Shown here: positions 13,697 to 26,023 of the stretch, piece by piece
Numbering within the stretch: position 1 is the stretch's first letter
How the letters are laid out: every line of letters starts with the position of its first letter
Assembly: GCF_033807715.1 (NCBI RefSeq)
Contig: NC_084597.1
Location: 12,827,170 to 12,891,169, forward strand
Source: Cololabis saira
Lineage: Eukaryota; Chordata; Actinopteri; Beloniformes; Belonidae
Reading direction: 5' to 3'
Length of the DNA stretch: 64,000 nucleotides
The notes under the pieces: model-generated
What the model was told of the DNA's origin: nothing
What the model saw: the letters and a program-made list of their open reading frames with translations, nothing else
Database searches by the model: none
Made by a program: the position numbers and the translations under genes

Positions 13697-14198
13697 GTAA
13701 GTGCTTGATGCGATAACGCATCTCACAACATGATGCGTTTTGATGGAGCTCCTTGAAGTCTGCGCACGACTTAAAGCACCATAGTCTATATCCAAACCAC
13801 TTCGGGATAGCGCTGAGCGGATCCTCGTCTTAATTTAACACACATTAAAAATAAATTAAAAAAAAAAAAGGCACTGATGAGTGACAATTAAATACAGTTT
13901 GGGTACAGTGAGCGATGCGGCACCACTGAGGAAAGTGACACACCCCTGCGAGGCTGTCAGTGTCGGCAAAACAGCCCCGGAGACTTCACCTGACAAGTGA
14001 ACTAAGTCGGAGGTTCTGCACGGGATAGGCTGATCTCGGACCTCGGATCTCGGGTTTTCTGCCACCGTGAAGAGAAAGTCAAGTTATAACACAGGAAAAA
14101 ATAAACAGCATGCATTCGTGCATTTCTTTGGGGTTGTAATTATGATTAAACTGGTCGTTTCTGTTACTTGAAGTGAAGAAAACTTCCTAAACTCCATA

Positions 14199-14299
14199 GA
14201 AAATTACAATTTAAGAAAATTGTGGCATTTTTGTCACTTTTTGCACTGGAAAATTACAATTTAAGAAAATTGTTGGCATTTTTGTCACTTTTTGCACTG
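14199..14299. repeat. Two tandem copies of a 50-bp unit
   Basis: The unit GAAAATTACAATTTAAGAAA...TTTTTGCACTG is present at 14199-14248 and again at 14249-14299, with one added T in the second copy. The near-identity implies a recent tandem duplication inside the leader intron. No function can be assigned. Confidence 0.9.
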
Positions 14300-14656
14300 G
14301 TTCCGGGGAAACAAACGGACAACAGAGTAATGACATTTGTCTTGCATCGTAATTATTCACATCTGGAGCCCACTGTGAGCTCTGGGTCGAGTTGTAGCAC
14401 GCACAGGCGACACCGGGCAGCAGCACGTGTTTACTCACACGGATATCACTCCTTGTGGCTCTTTTTTTAGTAGTAGCCTACTTTAAATGATGTGCATCTT
14501 TGCGAAATATGCCAGGTAAGAAGTTGTACTAAAAGCGTCTTAAGACCTATTAAAACCCATACTCGCCCCCTTTTTTTCTTTCCAAAGGAAATCCCAGCGC
14601 TTTTTGCGGCGTTTTGAAACTCTCAACCCCTCAGTTAAGCTTTGCTGAAGGGTAAC

Positions 14657-15397
14657 CAGTACTCGAGTTGAGGGGGGATGAGGGGGGATGGCATCCCCCC
14701 TCATCCCCCCTGTAAAACTGCCATCCCCCCTTTCCATCCCTTATGTCATTTCATCAATGAATGTGGTTTTACTGCTATTTCATTTAGAGTCATCACCAGA
14801 AAAATAACACCAGAAGAATAAACTTATTTGACAATTTTCACCTGTTTCAAGTAAATTTTCACTTGAAATAAGTAGGAAAATCTGCCAGTGGGACAAGATT
14901 TATCGTCTTATTACAAGCAAAAGAATCTTGTTCCACTGGCAGATTTTTCTACTTATTTTAAGTGAAAATCTACTTGAAACAGGTGAAAATTGTTGTTTTT
15001 TCCAGTGATGAGTCTTGTTTTAAGTGTAATGAGATTTTTTTTTACTAAAATGAGACATTTTAACTAGAAATAAGACAAATATTCTTGTTAAGATTTTGAG
15101 TTTTTGCAGTGATCCATTTTACTTATCCTGTGAAGGACAGAGTCATATTGATAAGTTCAGAAAACTGTTTTTTATTGTTGTGTTTTGATGTATTTGATGT
15201 AAGCCCAGTGGATATTTAAAGCTTACAGAAGGCTGCATTTAACTGCTGCTATGTCATTCCTGCAGTATTTCTGCAGGTGTTTTGGTTACTGCTATTATTT
15301 GTAATATATTATATTATTTGTAAGCAGCACAAATTATCTGTCCCCATATGATAAAATCCACCACCCCCCCTGATTTTTTTTTACAACTCGAGTACTG
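14657..15397. mobile_element. hAT-like MITE (CAGTACTCGAGTTG termini), copy 1
   Basis: Terminal inverted repeats are CAGTACTCGAGTTG and CAACTCGAGTACTG. The flanks AGGGTAAC (14649-14656) and AGGCTAAC (15398-15405) are an 8-bp duplication with one mismatch, as expected for hAT. Next to both ends are GGGGGATG/CATCCCCCC blocks that form a further hairpin. There is no transposase. The sister copy is at 24291-24931. The element lies in the inferred leader intron, about 70 bp before the acceptor. Confidence 0.85.
14830..14998. repeat. Nested inverted repeat inside the hAT-like MITE
   Basis: The arms CAATTTTCACCTGTTTCAAG...CTGCCAGTGG and CCACTGGCAG...CTTGAAACAGGTGAAAATTG pair over about 75 bp each, around a short centre. 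Downstream, at about 15090-15111, is AGATTTTGAGTTTTTGCAGT, which looks like the end of a separate MITE with CACTGCAAAAACT termini. The sister element at 24291-24931 keeps the right arm and this end but lacks the left arm, so the nested insertion predates the split of the two copies. Confidence 0.75.
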
Positions 15398-15468
15398 AGG
15401 CTAACAAATATCATCTTAAATCTAACTTTTAACCTTCTCCATGTGTATCATTGTGTCTTCCCCCCCAG

Positions 15469-15967
15469 GACATTTTGAAGAATTGCGCTGATCTGAAACC
15501 TCCGATGGATCTACCTGAAGACGCAGCAACTTTCCGCTCACCCTCCCTGGCCAGCTCTGCTCCCCTGCAGGACTCCGCTCTCTGAGACATGGACTCACAT
15601 GAACACAGTCCACCCAACTCCCAGCAACACCATGATAAAAGTGCATGCCGAGATCAATCCCTGTAACAGTGTCAGCCTCTCCAACGGCCGCCCATCTTCT
15701 TCAAGAAATCAGCTGTCCAAGAAAGAAAGTGTTCCTCTTCCCTCGGGTCTCCGGGAGCCGTCGCTATTTGTCTGACAACGCTGACTAAAAGGTGCCGTTA
15801 CAGTTCAGTCCGGGAAATTTATCAATCAGCTTTCCCTGCACCTGTCCATTCACAGTCGCATGCTTTTACAGGGATGATCGCAATTTCCCCGATGATTACC
15901 AATCCATGCGCTTTACCTCTCCTCTGAACTCCGTGGCCCCCTCGCCGTGTGCCGGACCCCTCTCCAT
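15469..15967 (+). other. ntng2: Inferred 5' UTR portion of the first coding exon
   Basis: An acceptor, TCTTCCCCCCCAG, ends at 15468 and is preceded by a pyrimidine-rich tract and a CTAAC-type branch site. From 15469 to the start codon there is no intron signal. The leader contains several upstream ATGs: a 26-codon frame at 15505-15585, a 25-codon frame at 15589-15666, and a frame starting at 15906 that runs past the main start to 16076 in another phase. These could reduce translation of the main frame. The frame of the main ORF is closed upstream by a TGA at 15893-15895. Confidence 0.5.
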
Positions 15968-16210
15968 ATGCCCCTGCAGCCTGCCATGCTCCTCCAGGCC
16001 GTGCTCCTGCTGCTGCTGCTGCTGCATTGCTTGGCCGCCACCCTGGCCCAGTACGAACTGTGCAAGTCCCTTGTGAGCACGGACGAGGGCTCCGTGTGGG
16101 AGCATTACGCGTGCCAGCCCGGTACCGCGCCCATGAAAGACTACATGCGGATCAAAGTGGACCCGCCGGGAATCACGTGTGGAAACCCCCCGGAGAGGTT
16201 CTGCACTCTG
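15968..16210 (+). CDS. ntng2: Netrin-G2-like protein, first coding exon (signal peptide and start of LN domain)
   Basis: This exon encodes 81 residues: a signal peptide with seven consecutive leucines (residues 13-19), then the N-terminal edge of the laminin N-terminal domain. Netrin-G hallmarks are YELCKS (29-34), TDEGSVWEHYACQP (38-51) and GITCGNPPERFC (68-79). Netrin-Gs are GPI-anchored synaptic adhesion proteins on axons; NTNG2 binds the postsynaptic ligand NGL-2/LRRC4 (established knowledge). The choice of NTNG2 over NTNG1 rests on TDEG and NPPERFC. The ATG at 15968 is the first in frame after the TGA at 15893; a second ATG at 15986 has a better context (G at -3) and would give a shorter signal peptide, so either may be used. 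The exon ends at a GTGAGT donor (16211) in phase 0. Confidence 0.92.
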
Positions 16211-16346
16211 GTGAGTTCAAGTCGTCGCATATTTTATCAATAAACTTATCAACATGTGAAAAGTTCACACAAAGGTGATTTCTACACTTGTAAAAAAGTT
16301 TTGAATTATCCAGGACTAAGTCGAGTATAGATCATCATTGCTCGAG

Positions 16347-16986
16347 GGCAAGGGCGAAACTTTAGTTTCAGAGGTGGGGGGGACACAAGTAGGAACGGCA
16401 AATTTGTGCGTGTAGCTGTAGCGTGGATGTGCAGTGTGGCTTTGTAAGACTATCTGTGTGTGTGTGAATGCGAACAATCAAACAATTGTAATATGCATTT
16501 ACTTTTTTAGACACTTTTTAACTTTTTTTTTTGCCCGTTTTGGGAAAATGCTGGATCTGCATTCTTGGCCAGGCTTGATTTTTCAATTTCAAAAGCTTGG
16601 GCACAGAAAAAACATAGGATTCCATTGACTCCTCCTTGTTTATAATGGAGCCAAGGAAATTCACAGTATCACTTCTCTTGAAATCTTAAGGTTTTGTTGC
16701 TGAGATGCTGTTCTACAATCACTTTTGGGCTAACATGGTTGGGTTCCTGCCTGCACTTCTTCACTTGCGCCTGTCTCCACATAGTTCTCCTATGAAATAT
16801 GAAAATAGATCATGTTCATTCCTTCCTTTCCTTATAAACAAAGGGCCGTCAGTACCTTCGCACAGGGTGTCTTGATGATTTGCAATTACATTAGTTTTTA
16901 AACTGTAAAAAGTGGGGGGGACAAAAACATGATTTTGAAAAGTGGGGGGGACATGTCCCCCCTGTCCCCAGTGGAAATTGCGCCCA
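16347..16986. mobile_element. Probable DNA transposon remnant (MITE), 8-bp flanking duplication
   Basis: The 8-mer TGCTCGAG occurs at 16339-16346 and again at 16987-16994. Inside it the ends carry partly inverted sequence: GGGCGAAACTTTAGTTTCAG...GTGGGGGGGAC on the left, and GGGGGGACATGTCCCCCC followed by GGAAATTGCGCCC on the right. The terminal repeats are imperfect, so the superfamily (hAT by the 8-bp duplication) is tentative. No coding capacity. Confidence 0.6.
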
Positions 16987-19900
16987 TGCTCGAGAGTCTT
17001 GTTTACATCTAAGTGAACCGGCTTTATTTGGACTTCCAGAGACCCCACGCTTCCTCCGATAAAATACACAACTGTAACTTTGAGTTCCAAGGGCAATAAA
17101 GGGTGAGCTGCAGAAAAAAAACTCGTTAAAATGTCTGCTAAAGCAATATTTAACGCACTTTGGCCTCCAGGCCTGTCCTGGCTAATGAATGTGTAATAAT
17201 TTGCAATAAGGGTTATAAAATCTGAATCATAAGACTGCAATTAGGCTTGTCCATGTCTTCTTATTGAAAAGTTTTATATTTTAGGTTTGACACATAATTT
17301 GACTGGCAGTGTTTTCATGATGAATTCACCCTCTTAACGATCTGTCCGCTGTCTCTGGTCCTCCAACACATGGAACTGGCCAGTACTGTAGGTGTCAGAT
17401 TTATATCAGCCGCAATGAGAAAAACTCACAAAAACTGTCTCAACAGGAGCGCTGGCCTGTTATACACACATTATATAATTATGTCTTTCTGTTAATAATG
17501 TGTTTGTAAGTTGAGCGACTGGTGAGTTGATACTTTAAGACAGATTTTACAAATAAAACTCCCTTCCTCTAACACAGATTAATAACTGGCTTGTGGGGTC
17601 ATTTGAGAAGGGAAGGATGTAATGGTTCTTAGATACCTAATGCTTAATAATTTGCTTAGCAGCGGAAACCACTGTTGTCTTCATTGAAACCTCTCCACTG
17701 ACTTCTCTTAAGACGGAGGATGGACAGGAGTAAGGCAAGAGGTCAAGAGAGATGCTTACTGCCATAACGTATTGATGTCTGCCCCCTAATGGCCCTGGCC
17801 TAAAAACTTCTACACAACTATGTTTCTGAGTGAGCAATGATGAAATATTGATGGGCTCCTTAATGGGCTTCCTTACAAGGGTTGGCCAGCGACGCTCCAT
17901 CTGAAGTATCCAGAGTGCACGACCGATGAGACGGAGGGAAAGAGGGGGATGGGGGACCGGACAGGAAGGAGTCTGGTCCTAGTCAGCACTTTCCAATCGG
18001 ACGGGGTCTTGATGGTGGAAAGTTTTTTGTTGCTCTCAGGTCATTTGTGGCTGTGGGGATTTAATCCGTCCCCCTGAGTGCTCCCGCCAAGGTTTGTTAA
18101 GTTTACTCAGGAAGTACAAGACATCAGATGTCAGCCTTAAATTCCAAGACACTTGACAATTATGCTGCTATCATTCTGGGATCCCATCCTGACATTTAAC
18201 AATCCAGCCAGCATCCACAAATCTATTTCTCCAGGCACTTCTGCAGCAAAACAAGTCCATTAGATCCCCTTTATTTCTTTTTAGACACCAAACGGGTGTT
18301 GGCTGAGTCTTATTGATGTCCAGATCATTTATTTTCAGGCAAGTAGCATTTTTTTTCTCCCCCCTCCTCCCTCTGCCCCCCGCCCAAGATTTGGCAGCTT
18401 TACAGAAAAGCCGGTGTCTTATCTAATTGGTGAACATTTGCATTCACTCGTTCAGCAATCCCACAAGTCAACAGATAGTCATTGCCAAATAAAAAAAAGG
18501 AGACTTGAGTCAGACTGCAGAAAATACAGAATCATTTTTTTAAATTTTTTATTTATTCCTTCTCTCACCCTCCAGTATGTTGTCACACATTTGGTAGAAT
18601 TCCCTTTTTTGGAGTTTTTGAAGCCTACTGTAGCTTTCCCTGCTCGCATGGGTGTACAGTAGCTTTTACTCCCTGCATCTCCACAGGGATGAATTTTTTT
18701 CTACTCCACTTATCTCCCTTGTTTCCTGGGAATGCAGCATCCTGTCTCCACAGCCAAACAGGCCGGCATGTTGGCTCCTTTCAACGTGATACGCTTCCAG
18801 CACTTTGACAAAGATGCTGCTGTCACTAGTGCTGTGTGAGGAGCATCAGTAGTTTCTTTGTAGTTTGGCTGTACGATAGCTACTGTAGAGTTGTTGCTTG
18901 CCATTGCGGTTGATGGAGGAAGGAGGTTTGAGGCGGTGTGTTGCAGAGGGGGGTAGCTAATGAAGAGGGAGAGGTGAGGCAGATCCAAGCTTAGCTAAGC
19001 AAAAAGATGAAATCAGACCACAGTCCCAAAGTAGTACACAGGGTGTTGATATAAAAAATGCTGCATTCAGATGGGTCTCGCTGTGCTTTTGTTTATTTTG
19101 TTATTTTTCTTTTTGTTTTGAACCAGAACCTTCAGTCAACTGTTTCCCTCGAGGCGGAGAACAGAAAACGCAGTCGAATGCAAATGGTAGTGTGCATGTG
19201 TACTGGAATTTGTTTGTGATGACATTAACAGGGATCAGCAAGGGTGTGTGAAACATGTGCGTGTTTGGCTGACGGTGCGCGATAGTATGTCTAAGATTTC
19301 AAAATAATTTTTTTTTTAAAAAGGGATGAAAGAAGGGAAAAAAAACCTTCTGTTTCACAACACATTTGCCCGTTTTAGAAGGTAGAAATCAGCCAGCTCT
19401 AAAAATAGACATGAGAAGTGAGAGAAACCACGCTGTAGTGGAAGGGGAGCATGCAGGAAGGGTAGGAAGGTGGCAGCTGGTAGTGTGGATCAGTGCATCT
19501 CAGACTGGGCCTATGGCCATACTTCATGCTCCCTGCCTAGTGCAGCCTTGCCAGACCCGGCTGGCCTGCCCTGTCCAGCAGTGGGTCATCTATGCTGCGC
19601 AAAAGGGCCACCTAAATCCAGCAGTGATCCACTCCTGATGCCCCTTCCTGGGGGAAAAAATATGTCCCAGGTTACCAGCGTGCTAATAAAAGACCCTTGG
19701 AGTTGAATTGGGGCACAGTGTGAGCACTTTGGACCATCCGGGGCATAATTAACGAAGGCTGCAGAGACCGACAGTGAGAGTGACGGTACAAACGAGGGAG
19801 GTGGAGGAGGATGTAATGATGTAATGTTGTGGCTTGCTTCCCCATTAGGACGCGGTTAAAAGTGATCTGACGGTGTCTATATGAGTTGGCAGAGGAGAGG

Positions 19901-22783
19901 ATAGTTTTAAGTGAGATTTATCTCTCACTCAGGTGATACTAAGAGGGATTGGCTGCAGGAGCTTAGGCAGCCTGAGGTGGACTTAACAAACCTTGTCTCA
20001 CCAATCAGGATCACAGAACTGATGACTCTGTAGAGAGGGGAGATCTTCTGCGCAGAAGCCACGCGGCAAGCATGCGTGGATCTTTATTTAAGCCAAGTAT
20101 CCATAAATCTTTGAAAGATGTTAAAAAACTCTTTTTTCTGCATTACAACTTTTCTTGCCTCTCCAAATTTCTAGTTTTGACATCAACTAAAGCAAGACTT
20201 TGCTTTTATCTTTTCAAAAGCCTTTAAATCAGCAGAATCGCTCCAAGAACTTTCGCTGTACCATCAAATTAATATTTGCACGTCTACTTTCAGTTTGATT
20301 CAAAGATTGGTAGGTGTGAAACATCACTTGAGAACACAAGTTGACAAATACACATCAACCATAGCTCCAGTAGTAGTAAAGTAAAGAGAAAGTGGATTTT
20401 AGACACACGGCTATGCTCAGTAAACTTCTCATATGATGTTCAGTTATCTTTTTTTTTCTTCTTCAAACTCACTCGTCTACTTCCAGCTCATCTCCTTTAT
20501 GATTGGGTCAAATCTAATAACATACATCATAAAAGATAACAGCTCTTTCTCTGAATTAACCTCCTTAGTGCACTTTGAGAAAATAGAAACTCCACCTGAT
20601 ATTTTCTGGTCTTTCGCTGAAGTGTATCTGCTGTGTCTGAATTCTGGGATTAATTCATATTATAACTCGTTTAGGTCCAACTGTGATGACATCAGCAGGA
20701 CGAGCTCAGCTGCTGCTTTCAGGCAGCATGTTGCCTCTGCTCTGTCCTCCTCTCCTCCTCCGGCACAGTCACACATGCCGACAGTAAACATTCAGTTTGG
20801 TTTTTTTTTTCTTGCACGCACGGACACAGACATAAACAACACCCACCCACACCAGCGCACACCTAGGACACATTTACAGTCGCCTACTGCTGTTTTGTAC
20901 ACAGCAAAGCTTTTTCCAGGTGATCAATGTGAAATCGTGGTACACTGTTTGCAATAACATTTTAGTTTTGACTTACACACTTGCGGTGGCATGAAATTCA
21001 CAGTAGCTTTGGATTCCTGCCCTGGTATCCCTTAACAACGATAGACCTCGCTCACAGAGCTATTATGGACATCAAAGAAGAAGAAACTTAGACAGTCAAC
21101 TAAATAATAACAGAAGAGAAAAGCGATTAAGCAAAAGATTGAACAAAAGTCCCAGAAGTGACGTAACTTTCATGCCTGAAGGGGGACCCTCTGAGCTAAA
21201 GTTGCAAAAGTTCCTTTTTGTTGCTTGAACGGACATTAGAGTGCTCTTAACCATTTTTAAATATTTATAATGCTCCGAATGCACACAGAAGACAGCTTAC
21301 TCGGACCCACACACCTAACGCTTGTAGTGACATCCTCATTGTACTGATTGTTCAACCGACACAAGTTCTCACATGATCAAATGTGATGAAAAAATAATAA
21401 TACAGAGGACAATCGACTCCAGCAGCCGCTTGTCCTGCAGCAGAAAAATAAAAGAGGATAAAGAGAACATGGGTGATTTATAAAAAGTAAAAGTATGCAA
21501 GCTTGCTTAATCACCAGAGCTTGAGCGGCACACTTCAGTGCCTTAGGCCACTCTTGGTAAACTGCTGTGGAGATAATAGACAACTCCTTAAATGGACGGC
21601 ATGGGAGTGTGTTTATGGGTCATATCTTACACTACAAACAGCTTTTTTAATCATTTTATGTTTTGCCCAAAGTTATGGCTGATTTTATATTGCTTTTTTA
21701 AAAAACAGGAATGGCCAATGATTCCTATGTGCAATGATTTTATTGACAATAGATAGCCAGTTAGATAAAATTAAGAAAATCAAATTGATTAAGAAAATTC
21801 AGAGTACTTTTTTAGCGCAGGTGTGTTCATATAGTTGGTGGAAAAAACTAAAGAAATATTGCCTGGGAGTTGTGGAGAAAGAGGATATAAGACACTCTTT
21901 ATTGCACATTCTTATAGTCCTTATATGTTTCAACAGTGATGGAAAAAAGGAGCCTAAATGCTCTGAGTTCTGCCGGTTTGGCTGATCTCATTGGGTTCTG
22001 TGAGCATTCAATCCGAGGGGACTTCGTAAATATGAAATGTTTGATCTTTATGATTTGAGATCTGGAGGGTTCTGACTCGACTGAAGCAGCAAAATAATTA
22101 TATTGACGACAAGCACTTATAGAATAATTTATAGAATAATTTGGACAAGTCATAATTGGCATCAAATTTCAAACAGGCAATGTCTTCCAGAGTCTTCCAG
22201 TTTTTAGTTGTGGCTTTTTTTTAATTCTTCCTGAAAAAAGCTGCTATTCCTGTGGGATTCTTTGCCTACATCTGGATAAAAAGCCATTTTTAAATATTTA
22301 AGTTTTGGGGACTTTGTGTAGAGTATGGCTGACCCTTAACTTGGGACTTCTTCAGAAAAAGTTGTCTTTAGTATTTTCATTCGGTTTTCGAGACTTCTTT
22401 CTTTTTCATTTTAACTTCTCTCTTTTCACTCAGGGTTTGATGTTCGTCGTCTGAATTTGCCAGGATTTAATTGAATATTTTCTCCCTTTTGACAGCAAAA
22501 CATTTCTTCTACAGCTAGCTGCAACGCAAGCCCAAACACTGATTGATCCCCTTATGTCTAACAGTTGAAGAGGTATTCTTTTAATGACACTCTATATCCT
22601 TTTCTTTCAAAAGCAATATTGCTCACTGCAGTATAAAAGTTATGTTTCAACTTCACCAGGCCGTGCTGATGGCTTACTTTATTTCTGAGAGGCAGGCTAA
22701 TGCACTACGATTCAGAAACATCTCTCTGAAGCGCCTTTCAGTCCATCAGGAATGCGTTTTTTAAAGCAATCCTACTCACAGCT

Positions 22784-23542
22784 AGGCATGGTGCGATATA
22801 CGATATTATCGTATATCGCGATAAAAAACGGCCGCGATAACGTTATCGTGGGGTACTGTAATTATCGCCAATTTTTTTTTTTTTTTTTTTTTTTTGGTCA
22901 CACAAGGCTACCAGCCAGGTAGAAGCCAGTGTTATTTTTTTTCATGTATTTTATTAATATTATTTATTATTCTTATTTATTTAATATTTTTTTCAGAGAG
23001 TAGTACAATCCGTGTGCATTTGACTACTGTGGCACTTTATTTTCACTCAATCTTTGTGTTGGCCATGCAGCTTTTGTTTTGTATACTACAGAGCAGTGCC
23101 TTTATTTTATTATTTTTCCAGAGAGCCGTACTAAGTAGCAGGCAGCCAGCCACTGTTAAAGTATCAGAGAGTAATACAATCAGTGTGCATTTGGCTCTTC
23201 TTTGTCACTTTATTTCTATTTTTCACTTATTTCTTTCGACTCTCAGGGAAGTATTTTCTTACAAAAAAAGAAAGTTCAAATAAGTACCGGTACCGGTACT
23301 ATAGTTTACACTTTGTAATGCATAACATTTACAGTACACTATTTGTTCTCTACCTCAAGTGTCACTGTGTTGAGAATGATTTGAGAATAAATGTTCTGAA
23401 GGAACCAGTGGATCCACGGTTAGTGTTTTTCCTTGCATTTTAAGAATTTTATAAGCGACACGCTAATATCGTGATAATATCGTAATCGTGATATTTTTGT
23501 CCACTAATATCGTGATATGAAATTTTCATATCGTCCCATGCC
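22784..23542. mobile_element. hAT-like MITE with cruciform ends (GATATCGTGATA type)
   Basis: The ends GGCATGGTGCGATATACGAT and ATCGTGATATG...CATATCGTCCCATGCC are inverted repeats. The flanks TCACAGCT (22776-22783) and TTACAGCT (23543-23550) differ at one base. A 27-base T run lies near the left end, and an 18-bp perfect palindrome, AGTACCGGTACCGGTACT, is at 23283-23300. A degenerate internal direct repeat (AGAGAGTAGTACAATC.GTGTGCATTTG at 22996 and 23165) shows an internal duplication of about 170 bp. There is no transposase. Confidence 0.75.
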
Positions 23543-23550
23543 TTACAGCT

Positions 23551-24282
23551 CTAGTGAAGTTTTTCCATGTGGCGCCTTTGGCGACCGACCTACCTCTTTT
23601 ACCTCTTATTTTAACGTTGAGGGACACAATCATCACAACTTTTAGAGCATCTGATAACTGTTTCGAGCAGTACATAGCTTCCCAATGTCAGAATAAGGTT
23701 CGGGGGAACAAACAAACTATGTCTAAGTGAATTTTTTAATGGGGTCGTCCAAAAACATTTAAATGCCACTCTATTACATTTATTCCCATTTTATTTAGGC
23801 AAGCACGGGCAGATAAATCACCTTTATTCACTGTGACGAAAACTTCCAGCATTGTGGGAAAAAAACACCTGACAAAATAAAAGATTAACATCACAAGTGA
23901 AAAAGCAATATCTCTTTCTCTTCCCCTCTTGTGGCCTTTTTAATGGGAAGGTCGTTCCATTCGATGTTTCTCCAAAACAAAATAAATTGCGTTGAGTGTG
24001 TGTCCATACCTTTTTTTCCCCCCTTGCTGGCAATATAAGATCAAAACTTATGGAAGTATAAGGAGAAATAAGGAGGAGACAAAGGGCAAAGGGGCAGAGA
24101 AAATATTTTTGGGACCAGAAGCGGTCGTGACAACAAGAAAGGGAAAGTGAAGGAAAGATGAGGACGTGCATCCTTTCAGAACTTGTTTCTCAGTGACCTA
24201 TCTCAGAACTGTCAAACCACAAATCAGATATTATAGCTCTCAGAGCCACAGAGCACTTAATCCAGGGTTATAGTTATAGTAG
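23551..24282. other. Gene-free intron sequence
   Basis: No exon, RNA or terminal-repeat element seen. Confidence 0.45.
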
Positions 24283-24290
24283 GTTATAGT

Positions 24291-24931
24291 CAGTACTCGA
24301 GTTGAGGGGGGATGAAGGGGGATGGCATCCCCCCTGAAATTAAAACGGTCAAAATCATCCCCCCTGTAAAACTGCCATCCCCCCTTTCCATCCCTTATGT
24401 CATTTCATCAATGAATGTGGTTTTACTGCTATTTCAACATTTAGAGTCGTCACCAGAAAAATAACTCCAGAAAAATAACTTTTTCTACTTATTTCAAGTG
24501 AAAATCTACTTGAAACAGGTGAAAATTGTTGTTTTTTCCAGTGATGACTCTTGTTTTAAGTGCAATGACATTTAGTTTACTAAAAGTAGACATTTTAACT
24601 AGAAATAGGACAAATATTCTTGTTAAGATTTTGAGTTTTTGCAGTGATCCATTTTACTTATCCTGTGAAGGACAGAGTCATATTGAAGTTCAGAAAACAG
24701 TTTTTTAATTTTTGTGTTTTGATGTATTTGATTTAAGCCCAGTGGATATTTAAAGCTTACAGAAGGCTGCATTTAACTGCTGCTATGTCATTCCTGCAGT
24801 ATTTCTGCAGGTGTTTTGGTCACTGCTATTATTTGTAATATATTATATTATTTGTAATCGGCACAAATTATCTGTCCCCATATGATAAAATCCACCATCC
24901 CCCCTGATTTGTTTTTACAACTCGAGTACTG
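24291..24931. mobile_element. hAT-like MITE (CAGTACTCGAGTTG termini), copy 2
   Basis: The same termini as 14657-15397, with a perfect 8-bp duplication, GTTATAGT, at 24283-24290 and 24932-24939. Sequence identity to copy 1 is high through most of its length. It lacks the left arm of the nested inverted repeat present in copy 1 and has extra sequence with GGTCAAAATC near the left end. There is no coding capacity. Confidence 0.9.
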
Positions 24932-25539
24932 GTTATAGTTTGGTAAAAGGGAGGGTGTTTTATTTGGTAATGTTCAAAGTTTAGGGTGAAATCTACGACT
25001 GTATACTTACAGTCAGGAGACTCTAAGCTTTGAAAGTTGACCCTTACGTTATTTGCTTTTCTCTGTCTGATTTGAAAGACACATCTGATACCCCTTACTC
25101 ATTTTTAGTTGATAAAGTACTGTGAACATGTGAACATGAGACGTAGGAACTGTGATTTGTTTTTCTTTTTTAAGGCAGATTTAATAATGTGCATTTAATC
25201 AACTTTGTGCTCTCCAGTAAGTAATAAAATCCAGCCTGTGTCCATGTCCATTTTCAAATGCTGACTTGTTTTCCTCTTTTTTTCTTCTTGTCATCCATTA
25301 TAAACTCAGAAGTAAAAATGTCACAAAAAAAACAACTAAATAACTCCTAAAAGTCCATTTCCAACTAAGAAAATAACAGGTGGCAGCAGCAGTTTTAATA
25401 TATTTATTAGCACTTGTGTCACTTTAAGTCTCATCAACTCTCTCAGACCCCACAGTGTTATCCAATGCCATTACCGAACACATCACAGTGAGTGTTACTT
25501 TGTGCAAGCCCCATGTCAACCGTCTAACCACCCCAACGT

Positions 25540-25850
25540 GGACGTAACAAAAAGCGCTGGAGGTCGTTCCAAAAGCAAGTCAATCTCCACCAACACCCGT
25601 GTTACAGTGTCCAACTTTACAGCTGAAATAAAACTCAGTTTTGTTCTCTACTGTTTGATTTCACATCGATGACAACTCAGAGGGGGGTGTGACGTTTTTT
25701 TGTACCACGTCATGCATTTATATAAAGCAATAGATTTATTTCTAATATTCTGTATAGCCTTTTGATTGACAGGTGGTTTAGCCAATGGCTAGTGATTATT
25801 ATTTCCCTATCAGTCATCGTCATGCTACGAAGTTAATCGAAGAATCAGGA
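25540..25850 (-). repeat. Old interspersed repeat, reverse copy of the one at 31606-32176
   Basis: Read on the minus strand it shares several blocks in order with 31606-32176: CATGACGA, AGCCAATGGCTAGT, TGACAG, GTACCATG-type sequence, a CCCCCTCTGAGTTGTCAT block, and GTGAAATCAAA. Divergence is considerable, so both copies are old. The family resembles a common teleost repeat that begins with ATAGACTGTAAAAAA; the name is not known to me with certainty. Confidence 0.55.
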
Positions 25851-26023
25851 TTGTACATTAACCCAGTATTGGCTAAACATCTGTAATTTCTAGTTTCGCA
25901 ACAGACACAACGTCTGAAACTAATGCCCACTGCTAACTTGGATTGACATACGGTGGGCATGTTCCCGTTGGTTTTACGAGGAATAAAAGGCCTCAAACTG
26001 TCTATGGGTATGAACAAAATGTA

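Noticed and set aside
16761..17240. 159-codon minus-strand frame
   Set aside because: It crosses the boundary of the transposon remnant at 16986 and has no recognisable domain, so it is best seen as chance.
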